Origin: Thermohalobaculum sp039513195
GTDB taxonomy: Bacteria > Pseudomonadota > Alphaproteobacteria > Rhodobacterales > Rhodobacteraceae
Assembly: GCA_039513195.1 (NCBI GenBank)
Contig: JBCCRM010000015.1
Span: 47,681 to 111,680 of the forward strand
DNA length: 64,000 nucleotides
Direction: 5' to 3'
The position numbers were made by a program, and so were the translations under genes. How positions within the stretch are numbered: position 1 is the stretch's first letter; each line of letters opens with the position of its first letter. Shown here in pieces: positions 55,296-64,000 of this stretch. The notes under the pieces are model-generated. The model saw only the letters and a program-made list of their open reading frames with translations. It was not told where the DNA came from and made no database searches.

Positions 55296-55313
55296 TGATA
55301 CGTAAATGTATCA
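55296..55313. promoter_or_regulatory. LysR-type operator candidate TGATAC-N6-GTATCA
   Basis: Perfect inverted repeat TGATAC-GTAAAT-GTATCA. Its last base is the A of the LysR start codon, so binding would block or autoregulate expression. LysR proteins often use ATAC-Nx-GTAT sites. Confidence 0.55.
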
Positions 55314-56173
55314 TGCAGTGGTCCGATCTCCGCGTCTTCCTCGCCATCGCGCAAACGGGCTCTCTCCGCCGTGCCGCGGATGTCCTTGGCGTCGCACAGC
55401 CCACCGTGTCGCGCCGCCTGCATACTCTCGAGCAGCAGATTGGCGTCCCCTTGTTCGAACGTGCGCGGGACGGTCACCGATTGACCAAAGCCGGGGCGGC
55501 GCTGTTGCCTGATATTCGAGATGTCGAAAACGCCGTGCGAAGGGTCGAGCAACAGGTGCTTGGTCTGACCGATGCCCGGTCCGAGACGGTCCGGGTCGGC
55601 GCCGGCGAGACCTCGGCCGCTGTGCTAGCGCGTGGCCTGCATCTTTTGCAGAGCGGTCCTGCGGTCGAGTTAGTCCTGACCGATGCCTCCGCCGATCTTC
55701 AGACGCGAAAGCCCGATATCGCCGTGCTGCACAACCTGCCGAAATCGGGAAGCGGGCAAGTTCGCCGCGTCGGGACCGTCGAGAATGCGGTCTATGGCCT
55801 TAAACGCTTTGCCGATGGCGCGGCGCTGCCGCTGACAGAGCCGGACCTTTCGGTTCTGCCCTGGCTCAGCTTTGTTGAGGAGCAGGACCACTACATTACG
55901 ATGGCATGGCTGCGTGGGGTTATGCGGGATCGGCCGCCCACGGCGCGGCTGATGAACAGCGACCTGATGATCGCCGCTGCGCGTCGCGGTGTAGGCGTTG
56001 CTGTTCTACCCACCTTCAAGGGAGAAGAAGCGGCAGACCTCCTGAGATTGTCGGGTCTGATTGAGCCGTTAAGAGCAGACTATTGGGCCGTGATTCAACC
56101 GGACCTCGCCCAAAACCCGTCGATCCGCGCGGTCTTGCATTGGATCATCGACTGTTTTCGGGGCTATGCCTAA
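55313..56173 (+). CDS. LysR family transcriptional regulator
   Basis: 286 residues. N-terminal HTH: SDLRVFLAIAQTGSLRRAAD, VLGVAQPTVSRRLHTLEQ, GVPLFERARDGHRLT, followed by an effector-binding domain. ATG at 55313 is the site of an inverted repeat. Divergent from the DMT transporter, its most likely target. Confidence 0.93.
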   Translation: MQWSDLRVFLAIAQTGSLRRAADVLGVAQPTVSRRLHTLEQQIGVPLFERARDGHRLTKAGAALLPDIRDVENAVRRVEQQVLGLTDARSETVRVGAGETSAAVLARGLHLLQSGPAVELVLTDASADLQTRKPDIAVLHNLPKSGSGQVRRVGTVENAVYGLKRFADGAALPLTEPDLSVLPWLSFVEEQDHYITMAWLRGVMRDRPPTARLMNSDLMIAAARRGVGVAVLPTFKGEEAADLLRLSGLIEPLRADYWAVIQPDLAQNPSIRAVLHWIIDCFRGYA

Positions 56174-56365
56174 CCGGGGCGGCGTGTCCGATAGATCTAT
56201 TGGCGGACCTTTGACCAGACCGCGGGCTGCAGGCCTTCTTGGCTGGCTCGGTCGACTGTTGCGACAACGCCTTTTCGCGCGGCATTTCCCGCGCATAATG
56301 GGCGCGACGCCGCGTCGCTTTCCGCACGGCATTGCGGCGGCCAAGGAGTGGACAGGAGGTGCAAC

Positions 56366-57790
56366 ATGCAAAACCACAAAAGGTTCTATATTGACGGCGC
56401 ATGGGTCGATCCGACCGACGGCACCGATTTCGAGGTCATCCACCCGGGCAACGAGGAGACGATCGCGACCATTGCGCTCGGCTCGAAGGCGGATGTGGAT
56501 ATCGCCGTAAAGGCGGCCAGCCGCGCCTTCGAGACCTGGCAGTTCAGCACGGTCGAAGAGCGGGTCGCGTTGCTGGAGCGCATGATCGCCGCCTACACGG
56601 CCCGGGCGGAAGAGTTTGTGCGGATGATGCCCCACGAAATGGGAACCACGCTGTCCTTTTCGCGCGAGGTCCATATGCCGGTCGGCATCGGCCATATGGA
56701 AGCAGCGATCGAGGCGCTGAAAGACCACAAGTTCGAAAGGCCGTCCTTGCGGGGCGGGTCCACCCTGATCGACGAACCGGTCGGCGTTGTCGGCATGATA
56801 ACGCCCTGGAACTGGCCAGTGAACCAGATCATCATCAAGGTTGCCCCGGCGCTGGCCGCGGGCTGCACCATGGTTCTGAAGCCGAGCGAGTACTCGCCGC
56901 TGACATCGATCATGCTGGCAGAAGTGATCGACGAGGCCGGCTGCCCGCCCGGCGTCTTCAACATGATCAATGGCGATGGCCCCGGGGTAGGTGAGGCCAT
57001 TTCGGCGCATCCAGACATCGATATGGTGTCCTTCACCGGGTCGACCCGGGCGGGCAAGGCAATCACGAAGTCGGCGGCCGATACGATCAAGCGGGTCACG
57101 CTGGAATTGGGTGGGAAGTCGCCCAATCTGCTGTTCGCGGATGCGGATCTGGAGCAAGCGGCTAAGGTCTCGGTCGATGCCTGCTTTATCAACAATGGGC
57201 AGTCTTGCGATGCCGCCTCGCGGTTGTTGGTCGAGCGCAGCGTCTATGACGACGTCGTTGCCCTCGTCACGGCAGAAGTGGAGGCCGCGAAGATCGACGA
57301 CCCGATGAAGGAGGGCCCCCATATCGGTCCAGTGGTAAACAAGCGTCAGTATGATCACGTGCAGCGTCTGATCCAGGCGGGGATCGATGACGGCGCGCGC
57401 CTTGCCGCTGGCGGTCCGGGCCTGCCGCAGGGGTTCAACAAAGGCTACTATGTGCGCCCGACCTTGTTCGCCGATGTCAACAACGACATGACCATCGCGC
57501 GGGAGGAAGTCTTCGGTCCGGTCCTGGCCGTCATGCCTTTCGAGACAGAGGACGAGGCCGTCGCGATTGCCAACGATACGCCCTACGGTCTCGCCGCTTA
57601 TGTTCAGTCGACCGACAGTGACCGGGTGAACCGGGTCAGCCGCCGGCTGAGAGCGGGCGTGGTCAATGTCAACGGGAATGCCGGTGACTATGACGTGCCC
57701 TTTGGTGGCTACAAGCAATCCGGGAATGGCAGGGAGGCCGGCCCGATGGGCTTTCACGAATATCTGGAGACGAAGGCGGTCACCGCCTAG
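56366..57790 (+). CDS. Aldehyde dehydrogenase family protein
   Basis: 474 residues. Start ATG 56366 has ACAGGAGGTGC before it; an earlier in-frame start is not favoured. GMITPWNWPVNQIIIKVAPA, the glutamate region RVTLELGGKSPNLLF and catalytic Cys in NNGQSCDAASRLLVE define the ALDH fold. NAD(P)-dependent oxidation of an aldehyde; the nearby alcohol dehydrogenase may supply it. Confidence 0.93.
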   Translation: MQNHKRFYIDGAWVDPTDGTDFEVIHPGNEETIATIALGSKADVDIAVKAASRAFETWQFSTVEERVALLERMIAAYTARAEEFVRMMPHEMGTTLSFSREVHMPVGIGHMEAAIEALKDHKFERPSLRGGSTLIDEPVGVVGMITPWNWPVNQIIIKVAPALAAGCTMVLKPSEYSPLTSIMLAEVIDEAGCPPGVFNMINGDGPGVGEAISAHPDIDMVSFTGSTRAGKAITKSAADTIKRVTLELGGKSPNLLFADADLEQAAKVSVDACFINNGQSCDAASRLLVERSVYDDVVALVTAEVEAAKIDDPMKEGPHIGPVVNKRQYDHVQRLIQAGIDDGARLAAGGPGLPQGFNKGYYVRPTLFADVNNDMTIAREEVFGPVLAVMPFETEDEAVAIANDTPYGLAAYVQSTDSDRVNRVSRRLRAGVVNVNGNAGDYDVPFGGYKQSGNGREAGPMGFHEYLETKAVTA

Positions 57791-57804
57791 CCGCCGGGCT
57801 TGAG

Positions 57805-59160
57805 CTACGTGCTGGGGGCTGGCTCCGCCGCGAGGTGCCGCTCCAGCATCGCCCTCACCGGCACCTGTGTGCGGAGGCGGTTCGCCAGCAGGAACAGTCC
57901 CGCGAACTTGCGCTGTAGATAGAGCACATCCATCGATACAGGCTGAGGCACATAACCATCCGCGGCCAAATCCATCGTTTCGTCCTGCATGCGCCGCGAC
58001 AGGGCGGTATCGGCGAAATCGTAGAGTTCTGTCGCGCGTAGCGCATCGAACGCCCTGTCCATCATCGCCAGGAGGCGTTGGCGGTGCTCCGGCGCCGTGC
58101 CCGCCGTCAGCCCGCCGAGATCGGTCGCCACCGCCGCCAGCGCGGTCTGGTCGCCCGACAAGCCGGCGGCAAAGAGGCGGCGGTAAAGCTCCACGATCTC
58201 GGCGTCGAGAGGTCGGGTCGCTCCGAAATCCAACAGCACAATGCGCCCAGTCTGGGCGTTATAGCGGTAATTCGCGAAGTTCGGGTCGCTCTGGACCTCG
58301 CCGAACTCGAAGATCTCCCGGAATAAAAGCTCGATGAGATCGGTGGCGATCTGTTGCCGAAGGTCGGCGTCGAGCGCTGCTGCCGTCTCGATTGGATCGC
58401 CGGCGACGAAGGACATGGTCAAGACGGTCGGGCTGCTCCAGTCCTCATAGTATTCGGGGATATCGAATTTCGGCGAGCCCCGCAGCCGTTTGCCGAAGCT
58501 CTCGAGGCAGCGACCCTCGCGCAGATAGTCGGTCTCTTCCCGCAGTTGGCGCCGCGCCTCGTCGAGATAGGGCGCGATGTCGAAACCCTTTGGCAACAGT
58601 CCGGACAGGCGGACCAAAGCGCCGACATTGGCAACGTCGCTGTCCACACTGCGCGCAACCCCGGGATACTGGATCTTCACCGCCACATCGCGCCCGTCGC
58701 GCAGACGTGCCCGGTGGACTTGCCCTATCGACGCTGCAGCGATCGGGCGGACATCGAAGGACTGGAACTGACCCACCCACCGGTCGCCCCAGCTCGTGCT
58801 CAGCACCTTTTTCAGCTGCGCCGGCGGCATGAAATGCGCATCGTCCCGCAACCGCGCGAGAATGTCGCTCAGCTCCGGTGGGAGAACGTCGCCGGCCTCC
58901 ATCGACAGGAGTTGGCCGACCTTCATGGCGGCCCCGCGCATGTGGGCGAGTTCCTCGGTCAAGCGCCGGATATTGCGCGGGCTGATCACCAGATCGCGGA
59001 GAGATGGCCGAGATCCACGGCCTAGCGTCTGTGCAGCAGTCCAAGCGACATTGCCTGCTATTCCCGTGGCCATAGTGCCGAACCGGGCAAGCCGGGCCAC
59101 GCGGCTGGACGGCACGGGCACAGGTCGCGCCATCGACGGGTTAGATGCATTCATGCGCAT
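57805..59160 (-). CDS. ABC1/UbiB (AarF) kinase-like family protein
   Basis: 451 residues. Family marks are the KxGQ motif in GAAMKVGQLLSM, AAASIGQVHRARL in the N-lobe, DVAVKIQYPG and the catalytic region QSDPNFANYRY then VLLDFGATR. Related to Coq8, acting in ubiquinone synthesis or lipid homeostasis. Alphaproteobacteria often have several copies, so a specific role is not assigned. Leftward and convergent with the ALDH gene. Confidence 0.88.
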   Translation of the reverse strand: MRMNASNPSMARPVPVPSSRVARLARFGTMATGIAGNVAWTAAQTLGRGSRPSLRDLVISPRNIRRLTEELAHMRGAAMKVGQLLSMEAGDVLPPELSDILARLRDDAHFMPPAQLKKVLSTSWGDRWVGQFQSFDVRPIAAASIGQVHRARLRDGRDVAVKIQYPGVARSVDSDVANVGALVRLSGLLPKGFDIAPYLDEARRQLREETDYLREGRCLESFGKRLRGSPKFDIPEYYEDWSSPTVLTMSFVAGDPIETAAALDADLRQQIATDLIELLFREIFEFGEVQSDPNFANYRYNAQTGRIVLLDFGATRPLDAEIVELYRRLFAAGLSGDQTALAAVATDLGGLTAGTAPEHRQRLLAMMDRAFDALRATELYDFADTALSRRMQDETMDLAADGYVPQPVSMDVLYLQRKFAGLFLLANRLRTQVPVRAMLERHLAAEPAPST

Positions 59161-59647
59161 TGGCTCGCGGCTTCTGGCAATGCGGCAGCCAGGTCCATGC
59201 GCTAGCCTTCCGGCGACGTTTCAGGCCCATTCCCTGCTGGCGAGCACATCCGCTGCCCCGACCGTCGGCCGGAGGCTGCCATCAGTGCCAGCGCGGCCAC
59301 GCCGACGCCGATCAGGGCGCCATTGATGAACGCGCCGGTGACGACCTGTTGCGCAAGGCTGAGTTTCTTCAGTTTCACAAGCGTGCAGAGTGCCATGGTC
59401 CATCCCATTCTTTGCTGAACGCGGGAAATAGGGCGGTTGGCGGGAAAACACATTGGGGCATGTGTGCCCTTCCGCGGCAGTTTGCCGCCAGAGCCTGCCG
59501 CCATCCGTTCGGTAGCGAGCGCAATTCCGAAGCAGGCTGGATGCGTTCAACGATTGTCGGAACAGGAAGTTCGCCCTAGGTGCAGGTTGCAAGCGCGGGT
59601 CTAGAGCCGGTAGCCAGCCTCGACGCAACGCCGAAGGAGGGCAGCGG
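59161..59647. other. Spacer between ABC1 protein and siderophore-interacting protein
   Basis: 487 bp. It contains one possible small membrane protein on the minus strand (59202-59408). The CTAGAGC heptamer occurs at 59601. Otherwise nothing is recognised. Confidence 0.4.
59202..59408 (-). CDS. Possible small membrane protein
   Basis: 68 residues from ATG 59408. A basic segment LVKLKKLSLAQQVVTGAFIN precedes a single hydrophobic helix GALIGVGVAALALMAASG and a polar tail. No match is recognised. It may be real given the amphipathic layout, but the ribosome site is weak. Confidence 0.35.
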   Translation of the reverse strand: MGWTMALCTLVKLKKLSLAQQVVTGAFINGALIGVGVAALALMAASGRRSGQRMCSPAGNGPETSPEG

Positions 59648-60706
59648 ATGTTACGACCGAGCTATCCCCATGAAGCACAGGCCGATTTGCCTGGTGTAGC
59701 CTTCTCGTCGATGCGCCATATGATCCTGGCACAAGCGACTGCGGCGAGACTTCGAGTATTGGAGGATGAGCCGGGTCACCTGACGGTGGAAACCGCCCAT
59801 GGTCTGATCGGCCTACGTCCCGGTATAACTGCGGAGACTGCCGGTATGGTGGCGGCGCAGGATCCGCGCTGGCTGTTTGTTATGAAGAACGCCGTGATCC
59901 AGCAAATGCGTCAGATGTTGCCCGAGGTGGCTGAGGCGATGCGCTGGTCCGATGGCGAGGCCGCTGGCAGCCTGCCGCCCAATTTTCAGTTCATGCGCGC
60001 GGTTGAGGTCGAACAGCTTGGCCCGGTCTTCCTGCGCGTCACTTTGGAGGGTGAGGATCTGTCGAGCTATACCGACGCCTCAATCCATTTCCGCCTATTG
60101 CAGCCGCCGAAGGAGGTTGAGCCGGAATGGCCCTCGGTCGCGCCGAACGGATCGACTGTCTGGCCCGACGGACCGGGAGCGGCCCACCGGCCAGTCTACA
60201 CCGCGCGCTCGGTCGATTATGCGGCCAAAAGGCTGGTCACGGATGTATTCATCCACGAGGGCGGGCGGACCACGGCCTGGGCGGAGGAGGTGAGAGCCGG
60301 CGAGCGTGGCCGCACCGTTGTCGGTTTGGTCGGTCCATCGGGAGGGGGCCTGATGGAGGCCGACCGAGTGTTGCTCGCGACCGACGAGACAGGTTTTCCT
60401 GCGGCGGCCCGCTTGCTCGAGAATCTTCCTGATGCGACGGGCGAGGTGCTGCTGGAGGCGGAGGACGGCGCAGCCTGCGCCTATCCGATCGAGGCACCGG
60501 CCGGTATGACCATTCGGTGGCTGGCGCGATCGCGGGGCCAGAGGCTCGCCGACGAGACGCTGGCATCGCTCGACGATTATGCCAACTCGCAAATCTGGTA
60601 TGCGGGCGAAAAGGCCGACGCCCGCAAGCTGCGGGAGGCCGCGAAGTCGCGCGGCTTTGCCTCTTCCAATCTGCGCATATCCGGCTTTTGGGCGGCGCGA
60701 GGCTGA
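59648..60706 (+). CDS. Siderophore-interacting FAD-binding protein (DUF2218 fusion)
   Basis: 352 residues. N-terminal DUF2218-like segment (LRVLEDEPGHLTVETAHGLI) followed by a ferric-chelate reductase-type flavoprotein: FMRAVEVEQLGPVFLRVTLE, the FAD motif RPVYTARSV, and the NAD site VGLVGPSGGG then LLATDETGFPAAARLLE. Probably releases iron from ferric siderophores in the cytosol. Start ATG after GAAGGAGGGC. Converges with the homocysteine methyltransferase gene. Confidence 0.88.
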   Translation: MLRPSYPHEAQADLPGVAFSSMRHMILAQATAARLRVLEDEPGHLTVETAHGLIGLRPGITAETAGMVAAQDPRWLFVMKNAVIQQMRQMLPEVAEAMRWSDGEAAGSLPPNFQFMRAVEVEQLGPVFLRVTLEGEDLSSYTDASIHFRLLQPPKEVEPEWPSVAPNGSTVWPDGPGAAHRPVYTARSVDYAAKRLVTDVFIHEGGRTTAWAEEVRAGERGRTVVGLVGPSGGGLMEADRVLLATDETGFPAAARLLENLPDATGEVLLEAEDGAACAYPIEAPAGMTIRWLARSRGQRLADETLASLDDYANSQIWYAGEKADARKLREAAKSRGFASSNLRISGFWAARG

Positions 60707-60726
60707 CCCTAAGGACCGCGGGGGTC

Positions 60727-61614
60727 TCAGATCAGGCACCGAACCTCGGCGATGTGCTCTGGCCTGATCCCGCAGCAGCCGCCGATCACCTGGACGCCGC
60801 GGGCCAGCCAGCCTCGGCAATATGCGGCGTAATCCGCGGGTGAGATCATATTGTCGAACACCCATTTGTCGCCAATCTCGTCGCCGGTATGGGCATAGAC
60901 CCCGACGGCGCCGCTCCAACAGCGGTCGACGATGTCGAGGCAGGCGTCCACATCCCTGACATCGGTATGCATGATACTGATCAGCGGCACGTTCTTCTGC
61001 CCGAGGGCGGTCAGCGCGTCGCCGAGAGCGTCACCGTCGAGGAGGCGGATCCCGCCCTCGCCATCCGCTTCGCAGGAGAGACCGACCCAAACGGGCAGGC
61101 CGCTCCGCTGCGCGCCGGCCAGTGTCACGAGCATCCGCTCGATCCCGATCATCATCTCCAGGACCAGAAAATCTGCACCGGCCTCAGCCATCACCGCCGC
61201 TTGCGCCGCCACCCCGTTTTCCAGATCGTCGAGCGGTGGGTTCCGCCCGGTCCAGGTCCAATAGGAAATCCCGCCGGCGACGAGCGCTTCGGGACACGCC
61301 ATGTTGCTGCGCGCCTGAGAGGCCAGCTCCACCGCTCGGCGGTTGTACTCGACAAAATGCTCCTCGCAGCCTGCATCGCGCAGGGCGTGCCGGGATGTGG
61401 CGAAGGTGTTGGAGATCACGATCTCGGCGCCGTGGCGCAGATAGTCTTCGTGGATCTCGCATACGATATGCGGGTGGCTCAGTGTTCCGCCGCCGTTCCA
61501 CGCATTGTCGAGCTGCGGCACGCCGCGCCGGTCAACCTCGGTACCGGTGCCGCCGTCGATCAGGATCCGCTCACCCTTGCCGATGCGATCCATCAATTTC
61601 TCGTACCGGGTCAT
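60727..61614 (-). CDS. Homocysteine S-methyltransferase family protein
   Basis: 295 residues from ATG 61614, with GGAGAGGAA upstream. TIM-barrel: ILIDGGTGTEVDRRGVP near the N-terminus, EIVISNTFATSRHALRDAG and the zinc motif VIGGCCGIRPEHI at the C-terminus. The methyl donor (betaine, S-methylmethionine or dimethylsulfoniopropionate) cannot be told. Monocistronic by layout. Confidence 0.9.
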   Translation of the reverse strand: MTRYEKLMDRIGKGERILIDGGTGTEVDRRGVPQLDNAWNGGGTLSHPHIVCEIHEDYLRHGAEIVISNTFATSRHALRDAGCEEHFVEYNRRAVELASQARSNMACPEALVAGGISYWTWTGRNPPLDDLENGVAAQAAVMAEAGADFLVLEMMIGIERMLVTLAGAQRSGLPVWVGLSCEADGEGGIRLLDGDALGDALTALGQKNVPLISIMHTDVRDVDACLDIVDRCWSGAVGVYAHTGDEIGDKWVFDNMISPADYAAYCRGWLARGVQVIGGCCGIRPEHIAEVRCLI

Positions 61615-62095
61615 TTCCTCTCCGTGAATGCCGACCACTCCTGTGGAAGCTAACCACCGTTGCCACCGGGAAGGGAGGGCTGACGGCGACCCAAATATCG
61701 CTGACACCGGCCTCTATGTTGGCTGTGGTTGCTAGCTCGACTTGAAAGTCATTGGACAGCGGCATCGGCTACGACTGCCGGCCACCGTGCGGCGTCGGCC
61801 CTGCGAGGATCGAGGCAATTGCGGGACCTCCGGTGCGGCCAGAGCTTGCTGTTCCGCTGTTTTTGGCTGGTCGTCTTCAGGTCCTGCTGTCGCTGCCGCC
61901 GCTCCCCGTGCGCAGCGAGACCGCGATGGACCACACAGCCTCTCGGGCCTTTGCGTCGGTCCCGGCTCGCATCGCTGCCGGTCCTGTGCCGGTGGGTCAG
62001 CGGTTTGCTTTCCGGGGCGTCTTGCAGTGGGCCGAATCACCAGGCGCAGAAACCCCGATTGACAGGCACACGCCGACGCGCGAAGGCTATCGCCG
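61615..62095. other. Gap upstream of trkH
   Basis: 481 bp with no convincing gene. Frames open through it lack recognisable domains. Probable promoter region for the methyltransferase and trkH. Confidence 0.4.
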
Positions 62096-63544
62096 ATGCA
62101 TGATTTCGCCCCCGTCGGACAGGTCATCGGCAGGCTATCGATCGTGCTCGGTGCATCGATGCTGTTGCCGGCATTGGTCGACCTGATCGATGGTTCGGAG
62201 AACTGGCTCGCCTTCGTGCTATCGGGGTTCTTGACCCTGGCCGGCGGCCAGGCGCTGATTTTTGCGAATTCCGGCGGTGAGCGGCGCGGATTGAAGCGGC
62301 CACAGGCGTTCCTGCTGACCACCATCGTCTGGGTGATCCTGCCGCTCTTTGGGTGTCTGCCGTTCATCATCGGCGCACCGGGCGTCGGGTTCACCGATGC
62401 GTATTTCGAGGCGATGTCCGGCCTGACCACGACAGGTTCGACCGTGTTCAGCGCGCTCGACGAGGCGCCTCGGGGTATGCTGCTCTGGCGCGCACTGCTG
62501 CAATGGTATGGCGGCGTCGGCATCATCGTGGTCGCCATCGTCTTTCTGCCGGTGCTGAAAATCGGTGGGATGCAGTTCTTCCGGTCCGAGAGCTTCGACC
62601 TGGGCGGCGACATCCTGCCGCGCGCGACGGCGATCGCTGGCCAGCTCGCCTGGATCTATATCGCGCTGACGGTGGCCTGCATGCTGTCCTATTCCGCGGC
62701 GGGGATGTCGGCCTTCGACGCGCTCTGTCACGCCATGACGACGCTGGCGACCGGGGGCCTCGCCAATTACGACGACAGCTTCGCGAGCTTCGATCCGGTA
62801 GTCCATTACGTCGCGGTGATTTTCATGTGGGCCGCGGCGCTGCCCTTTCTGAACTTCATCCAGATCACACGGGGTCGGGCCAGGCCGCTGCTGACGGATC
62901 CGCAAGTACAGGCTTTTTTAGGGATCATCGCGGTGACGGCGGCGGTCCTAGTCACCTGGCAGGTGGCAGCGGATGATCGCGACTTCGAGCCTGCCCTTCG
63001 GGCCGCGCTGTTCAATGTCACCTCGGTTATCACCGGCACCGGCTATGCGACCGAGGACTACGGTGCTTGGGGGGGCATGCCTGCGGGGATTTTCTTTATC
63101 CTTGCCCTGATCGGCGGGTGTACCGGTTCGACCTCATGCTCGGCCAAGGTGTTCCGCTATCAGGTGCTGTTTGCGGCGCTCTCCGTGCAGATCCGGCGGA
63201 TCCATTCGCCCCACGGGGTCTATCCGCTGCGTTATCAGGGTCGGCCGATCGAGCCGGAGGTCGTATCCTCGATCATGGGGTTCTTCTTCGTCTTCTTTAC
63301 GGCGCTATCCGTCTGGACGATCCTGCTGTCGATGATCGGGCTCGACACGCTGACCGCAATCTCGGGCTCGGTCTCGGCGCTGGCTAATCTGGGCCCGGGT
63401 CTGGGGCCGGTGATCGGACCGACGGGGAACTTCGCGGGCCTACCGGATGTGGCGAAGTGGCTATTGGCTTTGGGTATGGTACTGGGAAGGCTGGAATTTT
63501 TGAGTGTGATGGTCCTGTTCATGCCGAGTTTTTGGCAGCGCTGA
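62096..63544 (+). CDS. trkH: Potassium uptake protein TrkH
   Basis: 482-residue membrane protein with eight to ten spans. The four pore-loop motifs are visible in order: MSGLTTTGSTVF, MTTLATGGLANY, VTSVITGTGYAT and VSALANLGPGLG. It is the K+ pore subunit; no trkA is adjacent. Confidence 0.95.
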   Translation: MHDFAPVGQVIGRLSIVLGASMLLPALVDLIDGSENWLAFVLSGFLTLAGGQALIFANSGGERRGLKRPQAFLLTTIVWVILPLFGCLPFIIGAPGVGFTDAYFEAMSGLTTTGSTVFSALDEAPRGMLLWRALLQWYGGVGIIVVAIVFLPVLKIGGMQFFRSESFDLGGDILPRATAIAGQLAWIYIALTVACMLSYSAAGMSAFDALCHAMTTLATGGLANYDDSFASFDPVVHYVAVIFMWAAALPFLNFIQITRGRARPLLTDPQVQAFLGIIAVTAAVLVTWQVAADDRDFEPALRAALFNVTSVITGTGYATEDYGAWGGMPAGIFFILALIGGCTGSTSCSAKVFRYQVLFAALSVQIRRIHSPHGVYPLRYQGRPIEPEVVSSIMGFFFVFFTALSVWTILLSMIGLDTLTAISGSVSALANLGPGLGPVIGPTGNFAGLPDVAKWLLALGMVLGRLEFLSVMVLFMPSFWQR

Positions 63545-63574
63545 GTCTGTTCCGCCCCGCTGGCGCGGGCCGTC

Positions 63575-63720
63575 CGTGCCGCCGCGATGTCGACCCGGCC
63601 CGTGGTGGCGTGGGCGCCCGCGGCGGAGATGCGATCTCGGCGCGGGTTGAGAGGCCGCGGGGCACCCGGCGGTCCAGCCTACGGGTTAGGAGATCCGCGG
63701 CCCGTCGCGCTCGACTGCTG
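63575..63720. repeat. GC-rich dispersed repeat, partial copy C
   Basis: Shares GCCGCCGCG, TGTCG and CCGGCCCGTGG in order with copy A (39015-39244), and a shorter GCGGTCCA region with copy B. It is more diverged. Non-coding, downstream of trkH. Confidence 0.5.
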
Positions 63721-63779
63721 GGCACAGGTCTGAGCGTTGCTGCAGCGGTGCAGCAGACATCTGGTCCTATGGATCTGGT

Positions 63780-63807
63780 TTTCGGCGCGTGCTGGTTTTC
63801 GCCGAAA
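63780..63807. promoter_or_regulatory. Stem-loop upstream of the CoA transferase
   Basis: Perfect 8-bp stem TTTCGGCG / CGCCGAAA with a 12-nt loop, 98 bp before the start codon. It may be a terminator of an upstream transcript or a leader structure. Confidence 0.4.
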
Positions 63808-63905
63808 GGGTTTTCCTACCCCGAGAGCGTGGGCAGCGATGGCGGGATTTCCGAGGGAGCGGCCAACGGTGTATGCTGCGCGAAGTAAGACGACGGGAGG
63901 TCGGT

Positions 63906-64000
63906 ATGGCAGGACCGCTGACAGGCGTGCGGGTGATCGATATGACCACCATGGTTTCGGGCCCTCTGACCGCCATGGTCCTGGCGGATCAAGGTGCCGA
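63906..64000 (+). CDS. CoA transferase family III (CaiB/BaiF type), N-terminus only
   Basis: The window ends after 31 codons. GVRVIDMTTMVSGPLTAMVL is the conserved N-terminus of formyl-CoA/CaiB-type transferases. The ATG is preceded by GGGAGG. Rest is outside. Confidence 0.8.
   Translation, partial: MAGPLTGVRVIDMTTMVSGPLTAMVLADQGA

Noticed and set aside
56069..57757. 562-residue minus-strand frame opposite the aldehyde dehydrogenase
   Set aside because: Antisense to a full ALDH gene and without recognisable features.

Overview
The window is about 64 kb of GC-rich chromosome from an alphaproteobacterium, most likely a member of the Rhodobacterales. The evidence is gene content and order: an atpHAGDC operon without the F0 genes, a petP-petR type MarR/OmpR pair, a petABC cytochrome bc1 operon, the priA / fsa-DUF484-xerC divergent block, a rsfS-rlmH-gpmI-envC-ctpA-rppH run, and HDAC-xseB-dxs-tlyA-RNA methyltransferase. 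No species can be named from this sequence. I saw no tRNA, rRNA or CRISPR array.

Layout. Positions 1-2.1 kb hold the 3' end of lpdA, an FMN reductase and a DUF992 exported protein. 2.2-6.9 kb is xerC, DUF484 and fsa divergent from priA. 7.0-7.5 kb is a frameshifted DUF1203 pseudogene. 7.8-12.9 kb is the F1 ATP synthase operon with a small cysteine-rich ORF between atpD and atpC. 13-19 kb is a lipoprotein and the leftward rppH-ctpA-envC-gpmI-rlmH-rsfS group. 19-22.5 kb is a metallophosphoesterase, ilvE and petP-petR. 22.5-28.2 kb is a rightward group for isoprenoid precursors and RNA modification. 28.25-29.8 kb has no intact gene and holds decayed insertion-sequence fragments. 29.8-32.9 kb is map, sfsA, a molybdopterin-binding protein and an SDR. 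33-34 kb is a small AT-richer toxin-antitoxin-like island. 34.1-39 kb is polA, a mini zinc-finger gene, a LysE exporter and an ABC ATPase. 39.2-42.2 kb is a sulfotransferase, a GT14-type glycosyltransferase and a HIT protein, flanked by two direct copies of a roughly 220-bp GC-rich repeat. 42.4-44.8 kb is a HAD, a GNAT and aroC. 45.07-45.54 kb is a decayed DUF2161 gene. 45.6-49 kb is petCBA (leftward) and a trmL-like gene. 49.4-51.2 kb is an ABC exporter. 51.6-57.8 kb looks like a small-molecule catabolic module (alcohol dehydrogenase, SAF-domain oxidoreductase, DMT transporter, LysR regulator, aldehyde dehydrogenase). 57.8-64 kb holds an ABC1 kinase-like protein, a siderophore-interacting flavoprotein, a homocysteine methyltransferase homologue, trkH and the start of a CoA transferase.

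How it works together. The core is respiratory energy conservation (dihydrolipoamide dehydrogenase, bc1 complex with its dedicated regulators, ATP synthase) with DNA and RNA maintenance (priA, polA, xerC, tlyA, rlmH, rsfS). Accessory traits are concentrated at 28-34 kb, 39-42 kb and 51-58 kb. Three decayed genes (DUF1203, DUF2161, IS remnants) and at least two families of dispersed non-coding repeats show that the spaces between core genes turn over. The least explained items are the conserved-looking small CPWSGKP protein inside the ATP synthase operon, the repeat-flanked sulfotransferase/GT14 block, the MerR-DUF433/DUF5615 island, and the catabolic module of unknown substrate.
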